62,500 bases of DNA from Rhizobiaceae bacterium (GCA_905339215.1 CAJPFN010000042.1:1-62500); one strand, 5' to 3'. Numbered from the stretch's first letter, positions 26,077 to 35,796 are shown. Numbers and translations: made by a program. Notes: generated by a model from the letters alone, not told the origin.

Positions 26077-27000
26077 ATGCTGGAGATCGGAGCCGTCTCC
26101 GCCGCGCTGCTCGGCGCCGCCGCCTACGGCACCGGCGACTTCATCGGCAGCCGCGCCGCGCTGCGGCTGTCCACATTCAGCGCCGTGGCGATCGCGCAGA
26201 CCGTGGCCATGGTGCTGATGCTGCAGCATTTCCTGACGGACGGCGGCGCAATGCCGACCGGGGCCCTGTTCTCGTCGAGCGTGCTTGCCGGCCTCGCCTA
26301 TGCGAGCGGTCTGATGCTGCTCTACCACGGCTTCGCCCATGGCCGGATCGGCGTCGTGGCCCCGCTGTGCGGCCTGTTCAGCATCCTGGTGCCGCTCGCG
26401 GGCGAACTGCTCGTCGGCGAAGGCACGACCGAGTGGCACCTGATCGGCATCGCGCTGTGTTGCCTCGCGGTGGTCTTCATCGCCGGTTCGACGCGGGACC
26501 GGAACGGCCGTCTCGGCTTCTCGGTCCGGCTCGGCGTGCTGAGCGGCGTCGGCTACGGCGTCGCCGACCTCTGCCTCGGCATCATGCCGGCGGAGGCGGC
26601 TTCCGGCGCGCTGCTGACGACGCGTTCTGTCGCGGCCTTGACCGCCACGGGGCTGCTCTGCTGGTCGCTGGCGAGGCGCTCGGCCATCCGCTCTGCCGAA
26701 GCCGAAGGCGCCGGGCCGCCGCTCGCCGCCCTCCTCGACGTCGGCCGGCCGCGCTTCGCCCTTCGGCTCCATCACGGCGTGCTGCTTGCCGTGCTCGCCG
26801 GCATCTTCGACATGCTCGGCCACATCGGCTACGTCAGCGCAGCGGTGGCAGGCAACATGGGCGTCGCGGCGGCGTTGGTGGCGCTGTTTCCCGCGGTCTC
26901 GGTGGTTCTTGCGATCCTTTTCCTCAACGAGCGGATCAGCCGCAGCCAGGCGGTCGGCTTCGCCTGCTCGATCGCAGGCGTGTTCCTACTCGCAGAGTGA
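26077..27000 (+). CDS. EamA-family (DMT) transporter
   Basis: The 307-residue membrane protein has about ten hydrophobic segments arranged as two EamA repeats, with the family features [15 protein letters not shown] in the first repeat and [20 protein letters not shown] then [20 protein letters not shown] at the end. EamA proteins export or exchange small metabolites; the substrate is unknown. The open frame upstream of ATG 26077 (from 25825) is low-complexity and rejected. About 270 bases separate it from the last LuxR gene. Confidence 0.78.
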   Translation: MLEIGAVSAALLGAAAYGTGDFIGSRAALRLSTFSAVAIAQTVAMVLMLQHFLTDGGAMPTGALFSSSVLAGLAYASGLMLLYHGFAHGRIGVVAPLCGLFSILVPLAGELLVGEGTTEWHLIGIALCCLAVVFIAGSTRDRNGRLGFSVRLGVLSGVGYGVADLCLGIMPAEAASGALLTTRSVAALTATGLLCWSLARRSAIRSAEAEGAGPPLAALLDVGRPRFALRLHHGVLLAVLAGIFDMLGHIGYVSAAVAGNMGVAAALVALFPAVSVVLAILFLNERISRSQAVGFACSIAGVFLLAE

Positions 27001-27098
27001 AGCGCGACAGCGTTCCGGCGTCCCGGAATCCGCCTTGCGCGCGGGGCCGGTCTTTGGCAAACGGGGCGGCACAATCCGCGCCGTTCCGCAGAGGTCCC

Positions 27099-28340
27099 AT
27101 GTCGGAAACCGTCTCGCCGCTCGCCCCGAAGAAGCAGCCCCGCATGCCGGCGATCGAGGGGGTGCGCATCGCCACCGCCCAGGCCGGCATCAAGTACAAG
27201 AACCGCACCGACCTCCTGCTGATGGTGTTCGACGAGGGCACGACGGCGGCGGGCGTGTTCACCCGCTCGAAGTGCCCGTCGGCGCCGGTCGACTTCTGCC
27301 GGCAGAACCTGCCCGGCGGGAAGGCGCGCGCGCTGGTGGTCAACTCGGGCAACGCCAACGCCTTCACCGGCAAGAAGGGCCGCGAGACCACCGCGATGAC
27401 CGGCGACGCCGCGGCGAAGGCGGTCGGCGCCAAGCCGACCGAGGTCTTCCTCGCCTCGACCGGCGTCATCGGCGAGCCGCTCGACGCCGCCCGCTTCGCC
27501 CACCTGCTCGCCGGCATGGCGAAGGAGGCCGAGGCCGGCCGCTGGTCGGACGCCGGCAAGGCGATCATGACCACCGACACCTATCCGAAATATGCCACCC
27601 GCACGGTGAAGCTCGGCGACGCCGACGTCACCGTCAACGGCATCGCCAAGGGCGCCGGCATGATCGCGCCGGACATGGCGACGATGCTCTCCTTCGTCGC
27701 CACCGACGCGCCGCTGTCGGCTGCGGTGCTCCAGGACCTGCTGTCGCGCGGCGTCGGCAAGACGTTCAATGCGGTGACCGTCGACAGCGACACCTCGACC
27801 AGCGACACGCTGATGGCCTTCGCCACGGGCGCTGCGGCGAAGCGCGGCGCGCCGTTGATCGACGACCCGAAGGATCCGCGGCTCGGGGCTCTACGCCGTG
27901 CCTTCAACGCCATCCTGAAGAACCTCGCCCTGCAGGTCGTGCGCGACGGCGAGGGCGCGCGCAAGCAGGTCGAGGTCACCGTGACCGGAGCGAAGTCGGC
28001 GCGCTCGGCCAAGCGCATCGCGCTGTCCATCGCCAACTCGCCGCTGGTCAAGACGGCGATCGCCGGCGAGGACGCCAACTGGGGCCGCGTCGTCATGGCC
28101 GTCGGCAAGGCCGGCGAGCCGGCCGACCGCGACCTGCTGTCGATCTGGTTCGGCGACAACCGCCTCGCCCACAAGGGGGAGCGCGACCCGGACTATTCGG
28201 AGGCCGCGACCTCGGCCTACATGAAGCGCGACGAGATCGCGATCCGCGCCGACATCGGGCTCGGCCGCGGCAAGGCGACGGTGTGGACCTGCGACCTCAC
28301 CAAGGAATACGTCGCCATCAACGGCGACTATCGCAGCTGA
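27099..28340 (+). CDS. argJ: Bifunctional glutamate N-acetyltransferase/amino-acid acetyltransferase
   Basis: The 413-residue protein is ArgJ, which transfers acetyl from N-acetylornithine to glutamate in arginine synthesis. It is made as one chain that cleaves itself before a conserved threonine; here T195 lies in [16 protein letters not shown] (184-199), leaving alpha and beta subunits of about 194 and 219 residues. [10 protein letters not shown] (82-91) and the C-terminal EDANWGRV segment are also present. ATG 27099 follows AGAGG and gives the normal family length. Confidence 0.95.
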   Translation: MSETVSPLAPKKQPRMPAIEGVRIATAQAGIKYKNRTDLLLMVFDEGTTAAGVFTRSKCPSAPVDFCRQNLPGGKARALVVNSGNANAFTGKKGRETTAMTGDAAAKAVGAKPTEVFLASTGVIGEPLDAARFAHLLAGMAKEAEAGRWSDAGKAIMTTDTYPKYATRTVKLGDADVTVNGIAKGAGMIAPDMATMLSFVATDAPLSAAVLQDLLSRGVGKTFNAVTVDSDTSTSDTLMAFATGAAAKRGAPLIDDPKDPRLGALRRAFNAILKNLALQVVRDGEGARKQVEVTVTGAKSARSAKRIALSIANSPLVKTAIAGEDANWGRVVMAVGKAGEPADRDLLSIWFGDNRLAHKGERDPDYSEAATSAYMKRDEIAIRADIGLGRGKATVWTCDLTKEYVAINGDYRS

Positions 28341-28380
28341 GGACGCGACGATCGGGCCGACCACCACCGAACTGGCGCGC

Positions 28381-29118
28381 GTGCGCCGCTACGAGGCGGC
28401 CGGTTTCCGCGCCTGGCCGGCGGCGTCCGTGCACTATGACGGCACCTGGGTGGTGCGCCTGACGGCCGGGCACCCGGCAAAGCGGCTCAACTCCGTCAAC
28501 CCGCTCGACCCCGGGGATCTCACCGGGCTCGTCGAGCGCATCGGGCGCGCGGCGCGGCGCTTCGAGGCCTACGGCCGGCCGCTCACCTTCCGCATGTCGC
28601 CGCTCTCCGGCGAGCGGCTGGCCGCCCATTTCGACCAGTACGGCTGGAGCCGCTTCGACGAATCTCTGGTCATGGACATGGCGCTCGGCGAGGCGGCGGT
28701 GGCCGGTGCGATCGACCAGATCCCGGTCCGCGACGTTGCGCGCTTCGTCACCGCTTCGATCGCCGTGCACGGCTCGCCGGCGTCGCTCAGGCCGGGCCTC
28801 TCGGAAATCATCGGCGCCATCAAGCCGGAGGCCGGCCTGTTCGTCACCGAGGCCGACGGCCGGCCGGTGACGACGCTGATCTGCGTCCACGACGGCGACC
28901 TGGCCGGGTTGTTCGAGGTCGCCACCGCGCCGGAGGCGCGCGGCCGCGGCCACGCCCGCCGCACCATCCTCGCGGCGCTGCGCTGGGCCCGGCTCAAGGG
29001 CGCCCGGCGCGCCTGGCTGCAGGTCGAGGCGGCGAACTTGCCGGCCTTCGGCCTCTACCGCGATCTCGGCTTCGGCGAGGTCTACCGCTACCACTACCGC
29101 CGTCCGGGAGGCGGCTGA
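28381..29118 (+). CDS. GNAT-family N-acetyltransferase
   Basis: The 245-residue protein ends with an acetyltransferase domain: the acetyl-CoA loop appears as VATAPEARGRGHARRTILAA near residues 180-200, then LQVEAANLPAFGLYRDLGFG. The first 120 residues form a second, degenerate GNAT-like lobe (FRAWPAASVHYDGTWVVRLT). I start at GTG 28381. The frame is open upstream without ATG (..TTTELARV..), so an earlier non-standard start inside the 40-base gap after argJ is possible. Tight spacing (argJ, this gene, mutT) suggests one operon. Confidence 0.78.
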   Translation: MRRYEAAGFRAWPAASVHYDGTWVVRLTAGHPAKRLNSVNPLDPGDLTGLVERIGRAARRFEAYGRPLTFRMSPLSGERLAAHFDQYGWSRFDESLVMDMALGEAAVAGAIDQIPVRDVARFVTASIAVHGSPASLRPGLSEIIGAIKPEAGLFVTEADGRPVTTLICVHDGDLAGLFEVATAPEARGRGHARRTILAALRWARLKGARRAWLQVEAANLPAFGLYRDLGFGEVYRYHYRRPGGG

Positions 29119-29122
29119 TCCG

Positions 29123-29548
29123 ATGTCCGACCAGCCCGCGACCCGGCCCAAGAAGCTCCTGATCGTCGCCGCCTGCGCGCTGGTCGACGCCGACGGCCGC
29201 GTGTTGATCACCCAGCGGCCCGAAGGCAAGGCGATGGCCGGGCTGTGGGAGTTCCCCGGCGGCAAGGTCGAGCCCGGCGAAACGCCCGAGGAGGCGCTGG
29301 TGCGCGAATTGAAGGAGGAGATCGGCGTCGAGACCAAAGCCGCCTGCCTGGCGCCGCTGACCTTCGCCAGTCATTCCTACGACGACTTCCACCTCCTGAT
29401 GCCGCTCTATGTCTGCCGCCGTTTCTGGGGCACGCCGATGCCGCTCGAGGTCAAGGCGCTGAAATGGGTGCGGCCGAACCGGATGCGCGAATACCCGATG
29501 CCGCCGGCCGACGAGCCGCTGATCCCGTTCCTGATCGACCTGCTCTGA
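29123..29548 (+). CDS. mutT: (Deoxy)nucleoside triphosphate pyrophosphohydrolase MutT
   Basis: This 141-residue Nudix hydrolase has a perfect Nudix box (G47-x5-E53-x7-R61-E62-L63-x-E65-E66-x-G68-V69) within GGKVEPGETPEEALVRELKE. The context QRPEGKAMAGLWEFPGGKVE and length are typical of MutT, which removes 8-oxo-dGTP and so limits mutation. It lies four bases after the acetyltransferase gene. The argJ-GNAT-mutT order is widespread in Rhizobiales. Confidence 0.9.
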   Translation: MSDQPATRPKKLLIVAACALVDADGRVLITQRPEGKAMAGLWEFPGGKVEPGETPEEALVRELKEEIGVETKAACLAPLTFASHSYDDFHLLMPLYVCRRFWGTPMPLEVKALKWVRPNRMREYPMPPADEPLIPFLIDLL

Positions 29549-29630
29549 CAACAGCGTTAATTATTCGTTCAACCCGCAATGCGACACTGTGGGCGGCCGC
29601 AAGACGGCCGAGGTCAGTGGAGCGCGCGAC

Positions 29631-29942
29631 ATGGAGAACGATTGGCGGGCGGAGCGCGGCGATCAGCGCGAGGCCGGCGTCACGCAGAGCTGGAGCCCGA
29701 TTCACGTGGCCCTGATGTTCGGCGCCGCCGCCGTGGCGATGGCGCTGCTGCTGACGCCGGTGTTCGACCGCGGCACGGAAGGCTATCTGGCCAGCGCCGA
29801 CAATCTCGACCGCATGACCACGGGATCGACCGCGCGCCGCGGCGGCCCGCAGGTCTACACGATCCGCAAGAGCGTACTGCAGCCGTCGCCCGATTCGGTC
29901 TGCGTGATCCGCGCCAACGGCATTCGCCACGGCGACTGCTGA
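29631..29942 (+). CDS. Small single-span membrane protein, unknown function
   Basis: The 103-residue product has one membrane segment (HVALMFGAAAVAMALLLTPV) and a short, probably periplasmic, C-terminal part with two Cys (DSVCVIRANGIRHGDC). The ATG at 29631 gives the family-like start. No catalytic motif. It lies between mutT and the Flp pilin gene and is a conserved type in Rhizobiales, but I cannot name a function. Confidence 0.6.
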   Translation: MENDWRAERGDQREAGVTQSWSPIHVALMFGAAAVAMALLLTPVFDRGTEGYLASADNLDRMTTGSTARRGGPQVYTIRKSVLQPSPDSVCVIRANGIRHGDC

Positions 29943-30036
29943 GGGTCGGCGAACATCTTCACGCCAGGTTAATCCTGTCGCGTTAACCTTTGTTTACAGG
30001 CCGCCGCTAAGGTCGGCCCGGAAAAGAGGATTCTCG

Positions 30037-30225
30037 GTGCGGAACGCATTACGGAAGTTCCCGGCAGACCGGCGAGGCGCGACTGCGGTCGAATACGCCC
30101 TGATCCTCGTCGTGCTGTCGCTGGTGATCATGGTCGGCGTCGGCCGCGTCGCCAACGACCTCGCCTATCTGTGGGGCAACAACGCCTCGAGGCTCAATTC
30201 GGCGTGGACCAAACCCGAGAACTGA
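30037..30225 (+). CDS. Flp-family type IVb pilin
   Basis: The 62-residue protein starts with GTG and contains DRRG-ATAVEYALILVVLSLV, the prepilin peptidase site (cleavage after G14) followed by the Glu at mature position 5 and a hydrophobic helix. These features define Flp pilins assembled by Tad systems. No tad/cpa genes are in the window, so it is an orphan pilin gene here. An AAAAGAGGA ribosome site precedes the start. Confidence 0.88.
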   Translation: MRNALRKFPADRRGATAVEYALILVVLSLVIMVGVGRVANDLAYLWGNNASRLNSAWTKPEN

Positions 30226-30279
30226 GCCGGCACGGGCCGGAACCTTTCGACCCGGCCGCGAAGGACCCTGCCGCGCGTC

Positions 30280-31146
30280 CTACCCGCCTTCCTCCAGGAA
30301 TCGCTTGAGCGACGCCGTCGCCGAACCGGGGCGGAGCGGCTTCTGCTGCGAATCGTGGGGCGCCCAGCCCGACAGCCAGACGATCGAGAAGGTAGCGCGC
30401 ACGCGGCCGTCGGCGTCGGCGTGACGCTCGGCGTAGATCTCGGCGGCGCGGCGGAAGAGCGCGCGCCGCGCCGGCCGTCGCGAACGCTCGGAAAGCGCGC
30501 TGGTCGCGCCCATGGCGCGCAGGTCGCGCAGGAGCCCGAACATCGAATCGTAGCGCACGGTGATCGTGTCGACGTCGGCGACCGGCAGGGCGAAGCCGGC
30601 GCGCTGGAGCAGGGCTCCGGCCTCGCGCACGTCGGCAAACGGCATGACGCGGGGAGCTGCACCGCCGCTCACCTCGGTCTCGGCGGCAAGCAGGCTGTCG
30701 CGCAGCTCGGCGAGCGTGCCGCCGCCGGCCATGGCGCCGAGGAACAGGCCGTCCGGCCTCAGCGACCGGCGGATCTGGATCAGTTGCCCGGGCACGTCGT
30801 TGGCTTCGTGCAGCGAGAGCACCGACACGGCGAGGTCGACGCTCTCCGGTGCCAGCGGCACCCGGTCGGGCGGGGCAACGAGACCCGCCCCGCCGCCGAG
30901 AAAGGCGGCGTCAGCTTCGACGCGCGTCACCCGGCCGACCTTGCCCGAGGCCGCGAGCGCCTCTGCCGCGTGATCTGTCACGCAGTGCAGCGCCACGGCA
31001 TCGGCGAACCGCCGTTCGACCGCGGCGAGGCGGTCGGCGAGATCCTCGCCGATGCGCTCGGCGAGGAAGGCGGCGCCGGGCACGGCCTGCGCCAGGGCGC
31101 GTTTCTTACGGACGACGATCAGGTCCTGGTCGAAAAGGGGCTGCAC
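30280..31146 (-). CDS. SAM-dependent methyltransferase-fold protein (NDUFAF5/BioC-like)
   Basis: Starting at GTG 31146 the protein has 288 residues (MQPLFDQDLIVVRKKRALAQ). It has a Rossmann methyltransferase fold with ‘DLAVSVLSLHEANDVPGQLI’ (motif after the acidic loop) and ‘IRRSLRPDGLFLGAMAGGGT’, then the family tail (GWAPHDSQQKPLRPGSATAS). This pattern matches bacterial relatives of NDUFAF5, which lie next to comF/grxC in Rhizobiales. The glycine-rich SAM loop is weak, as in NDUFAF5, where the activity is hydroxylation. The exact reaction is uncertain. The longer frame to 31221 is rejected. Confidence 0.72.
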   Translation of the reverse strand: MQPLFDQDLIVVRKKRALAQAVPGAAFLAERIGEDLADRLAAVERRFADAVALHCVTDHAAEALAASGKVGRVTRVEADAAFLGGGAGLVAPPDRVPLAPESVDLAVSVLSLHEANDVPGQLIQIRRSLRPDGLFLGAMAGGGTLAELRDSLLAAETEVSGGAAPRVMPFADVREAGALLQRAGFALPVADVDTITVRYDSMFGLLRDLRAMGATSALSERSRRPARRALFRRAAEIYAERHADADGRVRATFSIVWLSGWAPHDSQQKPLRPGSATASLKRFLEEGG

Positions 31147-31310
31147 GGGGCACTCCGGACGATGGCGCGACGGCGCCGCCGTCCCCGGTCTGTCGGAAGG
31201 CTCGCGAACGAAGTGGCCCATCCTCGCCGGCAGTTCAAGGGGAAAGGGACTCCCCCTTGCGTGGCGCCCCCGGGCGATGGATAGACAGGTCGCCCGCGAG
31301 GTACCCTGTC

Positions 31311-32258
31311 TTGCCCGTTTCCGAACTCCTGGCGATCGCCTCGGCCTTCTGCATCGCGCTGAGCTCGATGCTCGTCGGCGAGCTGAAGGGCCGGCTGCCG
31401 CTCCTCCAGCTGGCGCGCTGGCAGATGCTCGGCGCCTTCGCCATGACCAGCGCGGTGTCGCTGGCGTTGGGCGGCTGGAAGACCGTCGGCGCCTGGCAGT
31501 TCGGCATGCTCGCCCTTTCCAGCCTGTTCGGCATCGCCATTGCCAGCACGACCTACTTCGCGGCGATCTATTCCGTCGGACCGCGCATCACCGCGCTGCT
31601 GTTCTCGCTGACCTCGCCCTTCGCGCTGGCGCTGGGCTACGTCTTCCTGGGCGAGACGATCGGCGGGCGGCAGGGCGCCGGCATCCTGCTCGTGCTGGCC
31701 GGCATCGTATTGGCGATCGGCGCGCCGCGGCGCTTCCTCAAGCGCGGTGGCGAGCGGCCTTCGCTGACGGTCGTCGCCCCGGCGGCGATCCCGCTCGCGG
31801 TCGAGCCGGCGCCGCCGGTCGCCGGGCCGCTGTGGCCCGGCATCGCGCTCGGCGCCGTCACCGCGCTCGGCCAGGCGCTCGGCAGCCTGTTCGCGCGGCC
31901 GGCCATGGCAGCGGGCGTCGAGCCGTTCACGGCGATGGCGCTGCGCTCGGGCCTGGCGGCGGCGTTCTTCGTTGCGCTGCTGGCGTTTCCGGCGGTCCGC
32001 GCCACGCGGGCGCCGTTCGAAGCGGGCGCACTCGGCCTGGCTCTCGGCGCGACCTTCTTCGGCACGGCGCTCGGCATGTCGCTCTTGATGGCGGCGTTGC
32101 ACGGGGGCGACGTGGGCATCGTTTCGACGCTGTCGTCGATGACGCCGGTGCTGGTGCTGCCGATGGTGTGGCTGAGAAGCGGCGAGCGCCCGCCGGCCAC
32201 GGCATGGGCGGGCGCGCTGCTCGCCATTGCCGGAACGGCGCTGATCAGCCTGTCCTGA
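31311..32258 (+). CDS. EamA-family (DMT) transporter
   Basis: From TTG 31311 (GAGG box nine bases upstream) the product has 315 residues and ten predicted membrane segments in two EamA repeats. The ends of the repeats read LFSLTSPFALALGYVFLGET and ISTLSSMTPVLVLPMVWLRS-like sequence with GERPPATAWAGALLAIAGTA. It is a close architectural relative of the transporter at 47069. The substrate is unknown. It diverges from the methyltransferase gene. Confidence 0.78.
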   Translation: MPVSELLAIASAFCIALSSMLVGELKGRLPLLQLARWQMLGAFAMTSAVSLALGGWKTVGAWQFGMLALSSLFGIAIASTTYFAAIYSVGPRITALLFSLTSPFALALGYVFLGETIGGRQGAGILLVLAGIVLAIGAPRRFLKRGGERPSLTVVAPAAIPLAVEPAPPVAGPLWPGIALGAVTALGQALGSLFARPAMAAGVEPFTAMALRSGLAAAFFVALLAFPAVRATRAPFEAGALGLALGATFFGTALGMSLLMAALHGGDVGIVSTLSSMTPVLVLPMVWLRSGERPPATAWAGALLAIAGTALISLS

Positions 32259-32364
32259 GCAGCGTTCGCGTCATGCCGCTGCCAGCGCCGCCTGCCGACG
32301 GCCCGCGCTTGCCGCACTCCACTGCGCGCCCCGGTTGTGCTATCAACCGCCGGGGGTGGAGCCC

Positions 32365-33162
32365 ATGGCCGGGAACAGGGTCGAGATCAGGGCCGGGATC
32401 AGGGAACTGGCGGCGTCGCTCGGACGCGGCGCGGCGCGGCTCCTGTTTCCGCCCGTCTGCGCCGGCTGCCGGCGCCAGGTGGTGACGCCGGGCGCGCTGT
32501 GCGGGGCATGCTGGCCGAGGCTGCGCTTTCTCGAACGCCCCTGGTGTGCGGTGCTGGGCACGCCGTTTGCCTACGAGATGGGCGAGGGCGCGCTGTCGCC
32601 CGAAGCCATCGCCAATCCGCCGCCGTTTTCCCGGGCTCGCGCCGCCGTCGCCTATTCGGGCGTGGCCCGCGAGATGGTGCAGGGGCTGAAATACAACGAC
32701 CGCACCGACCTGGCGCCGTGGATGGCGCGCTGGATGGCGCGCGCCGGCGCCGAACTGATCGCCGACGCCGACCTGGTGGTGCCGGTGCCGCTGCACTGGC
32801 GGCGCTTCCTGTCGCGCCACTTCAACCAGTCGGCCGAGCTCGCCCGCGCCCTGGCCGCCGCCTCGAACCTGCCCTTCGAGCCCGGCGCGCTGGTGCGCCG
32901 CAGGGGAACGCGACAGCAGGTCGGGCTCGGCGCCCGCGAGCGCGAGGACAATGTGCGCGGCGCGTTTGCCGTGCCGCCGGGCGCGCCGGCCCTCGTCGCC
33001 GGCCGGCGGGTGCTACTCGTCGACGACGTCTACACGACCGGCGCCACGGTCGCGGCGGCGACGAAGGCGTTGAGGCGCGGCGGCGCGAAAGCCGTTGACG
33101 TGCTCACCTTCGCCCGGGTGCTGCCCGGGGACTTCCGCGACGGCGGGGCCGATACTATATAG
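32365..33162 (+). CDS. comF: ComF-family phosphoribosyltransferase-like protein
   Basis: The 265-residue protein has an N-terminal zinc site (C32, C35, C46, C49 in VCAGCRR and LCGACW) and a C-terminal phosphoribosyltransferase fold with the PRPP loop VLLVDDVYTTGATV. The intervening LKYNDRTDLAPWMARWM and VPVPLHWRRFLSRHFNQSAE segments are hallmarks of ComF, which in competent bacteria helps bring DNA into the cytosol. In Rhizobiales its role is not established. It is followed closely by grxC and the nitrilase-family gene, forming an operon-like run. Confidence 0.88.
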   Translation: MAGNRVEIRAGIRELAASLGRGAARLLFPPVCAGCRRQVVTPGALCGACWPRLRFLERPWCAVLGTPFAYEMGEGALSPEAIANPPPFSRARAAVAYSGVAREMVQGLKYNDRTDLAPWMARWMARAGAELIADADLVVPVPLHWRRFLSRHFNQSAELARALAAASNLPFEPGALVRRRGTRQQVGLGAREREDNVRGAFAVPPGAPALVAGRRVLLVDDVYTTGATVAAATKALRRGGAKAVDVLTFARVLPGDFRDGGADTI

Positions 33163-33188
33163 CCACGTAAAGACAGCGGATTTTGCTC

Positions 33189-33458
33189 ATGGTCGACGTG
33201 ACGATCTACACTCGCATGATGTGCGGCTACTGCGCTGCGGCGAAGCGCCTGCTCGAAAGAAAGGGCGTTGCCTATACCGAGCACGATGCCTCCTTCTCGC
33301 CCGATCTCAGGCAGGAGATGATGGCGCGCGCCAACGGGCGCTACACCTTCCCGCAGATCTTCGTCGGCGACGTCCATGTCGGCGGCAGCGACGACCTGCA
33401 TGCGCTCGAGGCGCAAGGGCGGCTCGACGCGCTGCTCGCCACCGGCCGGCTGGGCTGA
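33189..33458 (+). CDS. grxC: Glutaredoxin 3
   Basis: This 89-residue thiol-disulfide oxidoreductase has the C-G-Y-C active site in TRMMCGYCAAAKRLL and the glutathione-binding YTFPQIFVGDVHVGGSDDL segment. It reduces protein disulfides and glutathione adducts in the cytosol. I use ATG 33189; a TTG six bases earlier is less likely. It is followed after five bases by the nitrilase-family gene. Confidence 0.93.
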   Translation: MVDVTIYTRMMCGYCAAAKRLLERKGVAYTEHDASFSPDLRQEMMARANGRYTFPQIFVGDVHVGGSDDLHALEAQGRLDALLATGRLG

Positions 33459-33463
33459 CGGCG

Positions 33464-34333
33464 ATGGCGATCTTCACCGCCGCCGCCGTTCAGATGCGCT
33501 CTGGCACAGAGGTCGCCCGTAACGTCCGCGACATGGAAACGATGGTGCGCGAGGCGGCGAGCCGCGGCGCGATCTACGTGCAGACGCCGGAAATGACGGG
33601 CGCGCTGGTGCGCGACAAGGACGCCCGCGCCAATGCCTTCACCACTGAGGACAGCGATGCGGTCGCCGCAGCGGCGGCTGCGCTCGCCGGCGAACTCGGC
33701 ATCCACCTGCACATCGGCTCGACGGCGATCCTGCGCGCCGACGGCAAGCTCGCCAACCGCGCCTTCCTGTTCGGTCCCGACGGCCGGCGGATCGCCTCCT
33801 ACGACAAAATCCACATGTTCGACGTCGACCTCGACAATGGCGAGAGCTGGCGCGAATCGTCGGCCTACGAGGCCGGCCGCGAGGCCGTCGTGGCTGCCCT
33901 GCCGATCGCCCGGCTCGGCTTCGCCATCTGTTACGACCTGCGCTTCCCGCAGCTCTTCCGCGCCGAGGCGCTGGCCGGCGCCGAGGTGCTCTCCGTTCCC
34001 GCCGCCTTCACCCGGCAGACCGGCGAGGCGCACTGGCACGCGCTGCTTCGCGCCCGCGCCATCGAGAACGGCGCATGGGTCGTCGCCGCGGCACAGGGCG
34101 GCCGCCACGAGGATGGCCGCGAGACCTTCGGCCATTCGCTGATCGTCGATCCGTGGGGGCGCATCGTCGCCGAGGCCGACCATGCCGAGCCCGGCGTCAT
34201 CGTCGCCGAGATCGACACCGCCGCAGCGGCCGCGGCGCGCGCCAAGATCCCCAACCTGAAGAACGCCCGCGACTTTGCGGTCCGCCCGGTGGAGGCCTCC
34301 GGCGCGGCCGGGCTGCGGGGTGCGGCGTCGTGA
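33464..34333 (+). CDS. Nitrilase-superfamily carbon-nitrogen hydrolase (Nit1-like amidase)
   Basis: The 289-residue protein has the Glu-Lys-Cys triad of the nitrilase fold: E43 in QTPEMTG, K115 in YDKIHMFDVDL and C156 in FAICYDLRFP. The KIHMFDVDL and CYDLRFP contexts match Nit1/deaminated-glutathione amidase proteins, which repair deaminated glutathione. Lying directly after glutaredoxin supports a glutathione-related role (inference). Its stop overlaps the GTG of the next gene. Confidence 0.87.
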   Translation: MAIFTAAAVQMRSGTEVARNVRDMETMVREAASRGAIYVQTPEMTGALVRDKDARANAFTTEDSDAVAAAAAALAGELGIHLHIGSTAILRADGKLANRAFLFGPDGRRIASYDKIHMFDVDLDNGESWRESSAYEAGREAVVAALPIARLGFAICYDLRFPQLFRAEALAGAEVLSVPAAFTRQTGEAHWHALLRARAIENGAWVVAAAQGGRHEDGRETFGHSLIVDPWGRIVAEADHAEPGVIVAEIDTAAAAAARAKIPNLKNARDFAVRPVEASGAAGLRGAAS

Positions 34334-34755
34334 TCCGCTTCTCGCTCGTCTGCGACAAGGACCACGATTTCGAGGCCTGGTTCCGCAGCAACGACGATTT
34401 CGACACGCAGGCGAAGCGGGGCTTCGTCGAATGTCCTGCCTGCGGCTCGAAGAAGGTCGGCAAGGCGCTGATGGCGCCGGCCGTCTCCACGGGCCGCAAG
34501 AAGGACCAGATCGCACTGGCCATGGGCGAGGCGCAGAAGCAGGCGCTGGCGCAGCTGAAGACGATGGCCGAGAAGATCCGCGAGAACGCCGACTATGTCG
34601 GCGACAAGTTCGCCGAAGAGGCGCGCAAGATCCACTTCGGCGAGACCGAGGCGCGCGGCATCTACGGCGAGGCGACGCTCGACGAGGCGCGCGCGCTCGC
34701 CGAGGACGGCGTCGAGTTCATGCCGATCCCGGTATTCCCCGACGACCGCAACTGA
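34330..34755 (+). CDS. DUF1178 family protein
   Basis: The 141-residue protein starts at GTG 34330, overlapping the nitrilase stop (GTGA), and begins MIRFSLVCDKDHDFEAWFRS. A single Cys pair CPACGS and the ‘KALMAPAVSTGRK’ and ‘EARGIYGEATLDEARALAED’ segments define DUF1178. It probably binds metal, though with only two ligands plus possibly C8 and His12. The function is unknown; the coupling to grxC and the amidase is conserved in Rhizobiales. Confidence 0.85.
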   Translation: MIRFSLVCDKDHDFEAWFRSNDDFDTQAKRGFVECPACGSKKVGKALMAPAVSTGRKKDQIALAMGEAQKQALAQLKTMAEKIRENADYVGDKFAEEARKIHFGETEARGIYGEATLDEARALAEDGVEFMPIPVFPDDRN

Positions 34756-34838
34756 TCGGCCGGAAGCCTCTCGCTCCCGCCGGCTGGACCAACACGCGCC
34801 GGCTGCGCTGCCTGGCCGGATCGGTCTAAAGCATCCGC

Positions 34839-35726
34839 ATGAAGACGCTGTGGACCTCGGCCATCGGCCTGCTCCTTGTCACCGGTATTCTGCTCGGCCT
34901 CACCTTGCCCTTCGGCAAGGTGGCGACGGCGGCCGGCGTCGCGCCCATCGTCTGGGCCTTCGTCATCTCGGCTGGCGCGGGCTCAGTGCTCTTCGCCGCG
35001 CTGCTCGCCGGCGGCGGACGCATCGTGCCGACGGCCGGCAAGCTGCGCTATTTCGCCGTTACCGCGGCGGTCTCCTACGCCATTCCCAACCTGCTGATGT
35101 TCTCAGCGATCCCGCATCTCGGCGCCGGCTATACCGGCATCATGTTCACGCTGTCGCCGGTGGTGACGCTGATGCTGTCGCTCGTGCTCGGCGTGCGCAG
35201 GCCGAATGCGCTCGGCATGGCCGGGATCGTCGTCGGCTTTGCCGGCGCGGTGCTGGTGGCGGTCACCCGCGGCGAGGCGGGCCGGCCGGCGGAGCTGTTC
35301 TGGGTGGGGATCGGCCTGCTCCTGCCGGTGAGCCTGGCGCTCGGCAACATCTACCGAACCTGGGACTGGCCTGAAGGGGCGGGCACGTTCGAACTCGCCG
35401 CCGGCAGCCACCTCGCCGCGGCGGTTCTTCTGATCGCCGGCATCCTATTTTCCGGCAGCGCCGGGTCGCTGGCGCTGCTGCCGTCGCTGCCGCTGCTCGT
35501 TGCCGCGCAGGTCGCCTCGGCGTCGCTGATGTTCGTCTTCTTCTTCCAATTGCAGAAGGTCGGCGGCCCGGTCTACCTCAGCCAGATCGGCTATGTCGGC
35601 GCCGCCGTCGGCCTCATGTCCGGAACCCTGCTGCTCGGCGAACGCTACGGCGTGCTGACCTGGGCCGGCGCGCTGGTCATCGCCGCCGGCGTGGCGATGA
35701 CGACCAGGGCGCAGGCGGGCAGGTGA
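34839..35726 (+). CDS. EamA-family (DMT) transporter
   Basis: The 295-residue protein has about ten membrane helices in two EamA units (LGAGYTGIMFTLSPVVTLML in the first; GPVYLSQIGYVGAAVGLMSG then TLLLGERYGVLTWAGALVIA in the second). The substrate is unknown. It is only distantly similar to the other EamA proteins in the window and follows the DUF1178 gene after 83 bases. Confidence 0.8.
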   Translation: MKTLWTSAIGLLLVTGILLGLTLPFGKVATAAGVAPIVWAFVISAGAGSVLFAALLAGGGRIVPTAGKLRYFAVTAAVSYAIPNLLMFSAIPHLGAGYTGIMFTLSPVVTLMLSLVLGVRRPNALGMAGIVVGFAGAVLVAVTRGEAGRPAELFWVGIGLLLPVSLALGNIYRTWDWPEGAGTFELAAGSHLAAAVLLIAGILFSGSAGSLALLPSLPLLVAAQVASASLMFVFFFQLQKVGGPVYLSQIGYVGAAVGLMSGTLLLGERYGVLTWAGALVIAAGVAMTTRAQAGR

Positions 35727-35742
35727 GAGCGGACTCGATTCG

Positions 35743-35772
35743 GTGTATCCTTTCCACTATATTGGGATACAC
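35743..35772. promoter_or_regulatory. Inverted repeat upstream of vapBC (candidate operator)
   Basis: GTGTATCC (35743-35750) and GGATACAC (35765-35772) form a perfect 8-base inverted repeat with a 14-base spacer that includes TATATT, a possible -10 element. It lies 24 bases before the VapB start. VapBC complexes typically repress their own promoter by binding such repeats. Confidence 0.6.
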
Positions 35773-35796
35773 GAAGGCGGTCTTCCGGAGCCCATC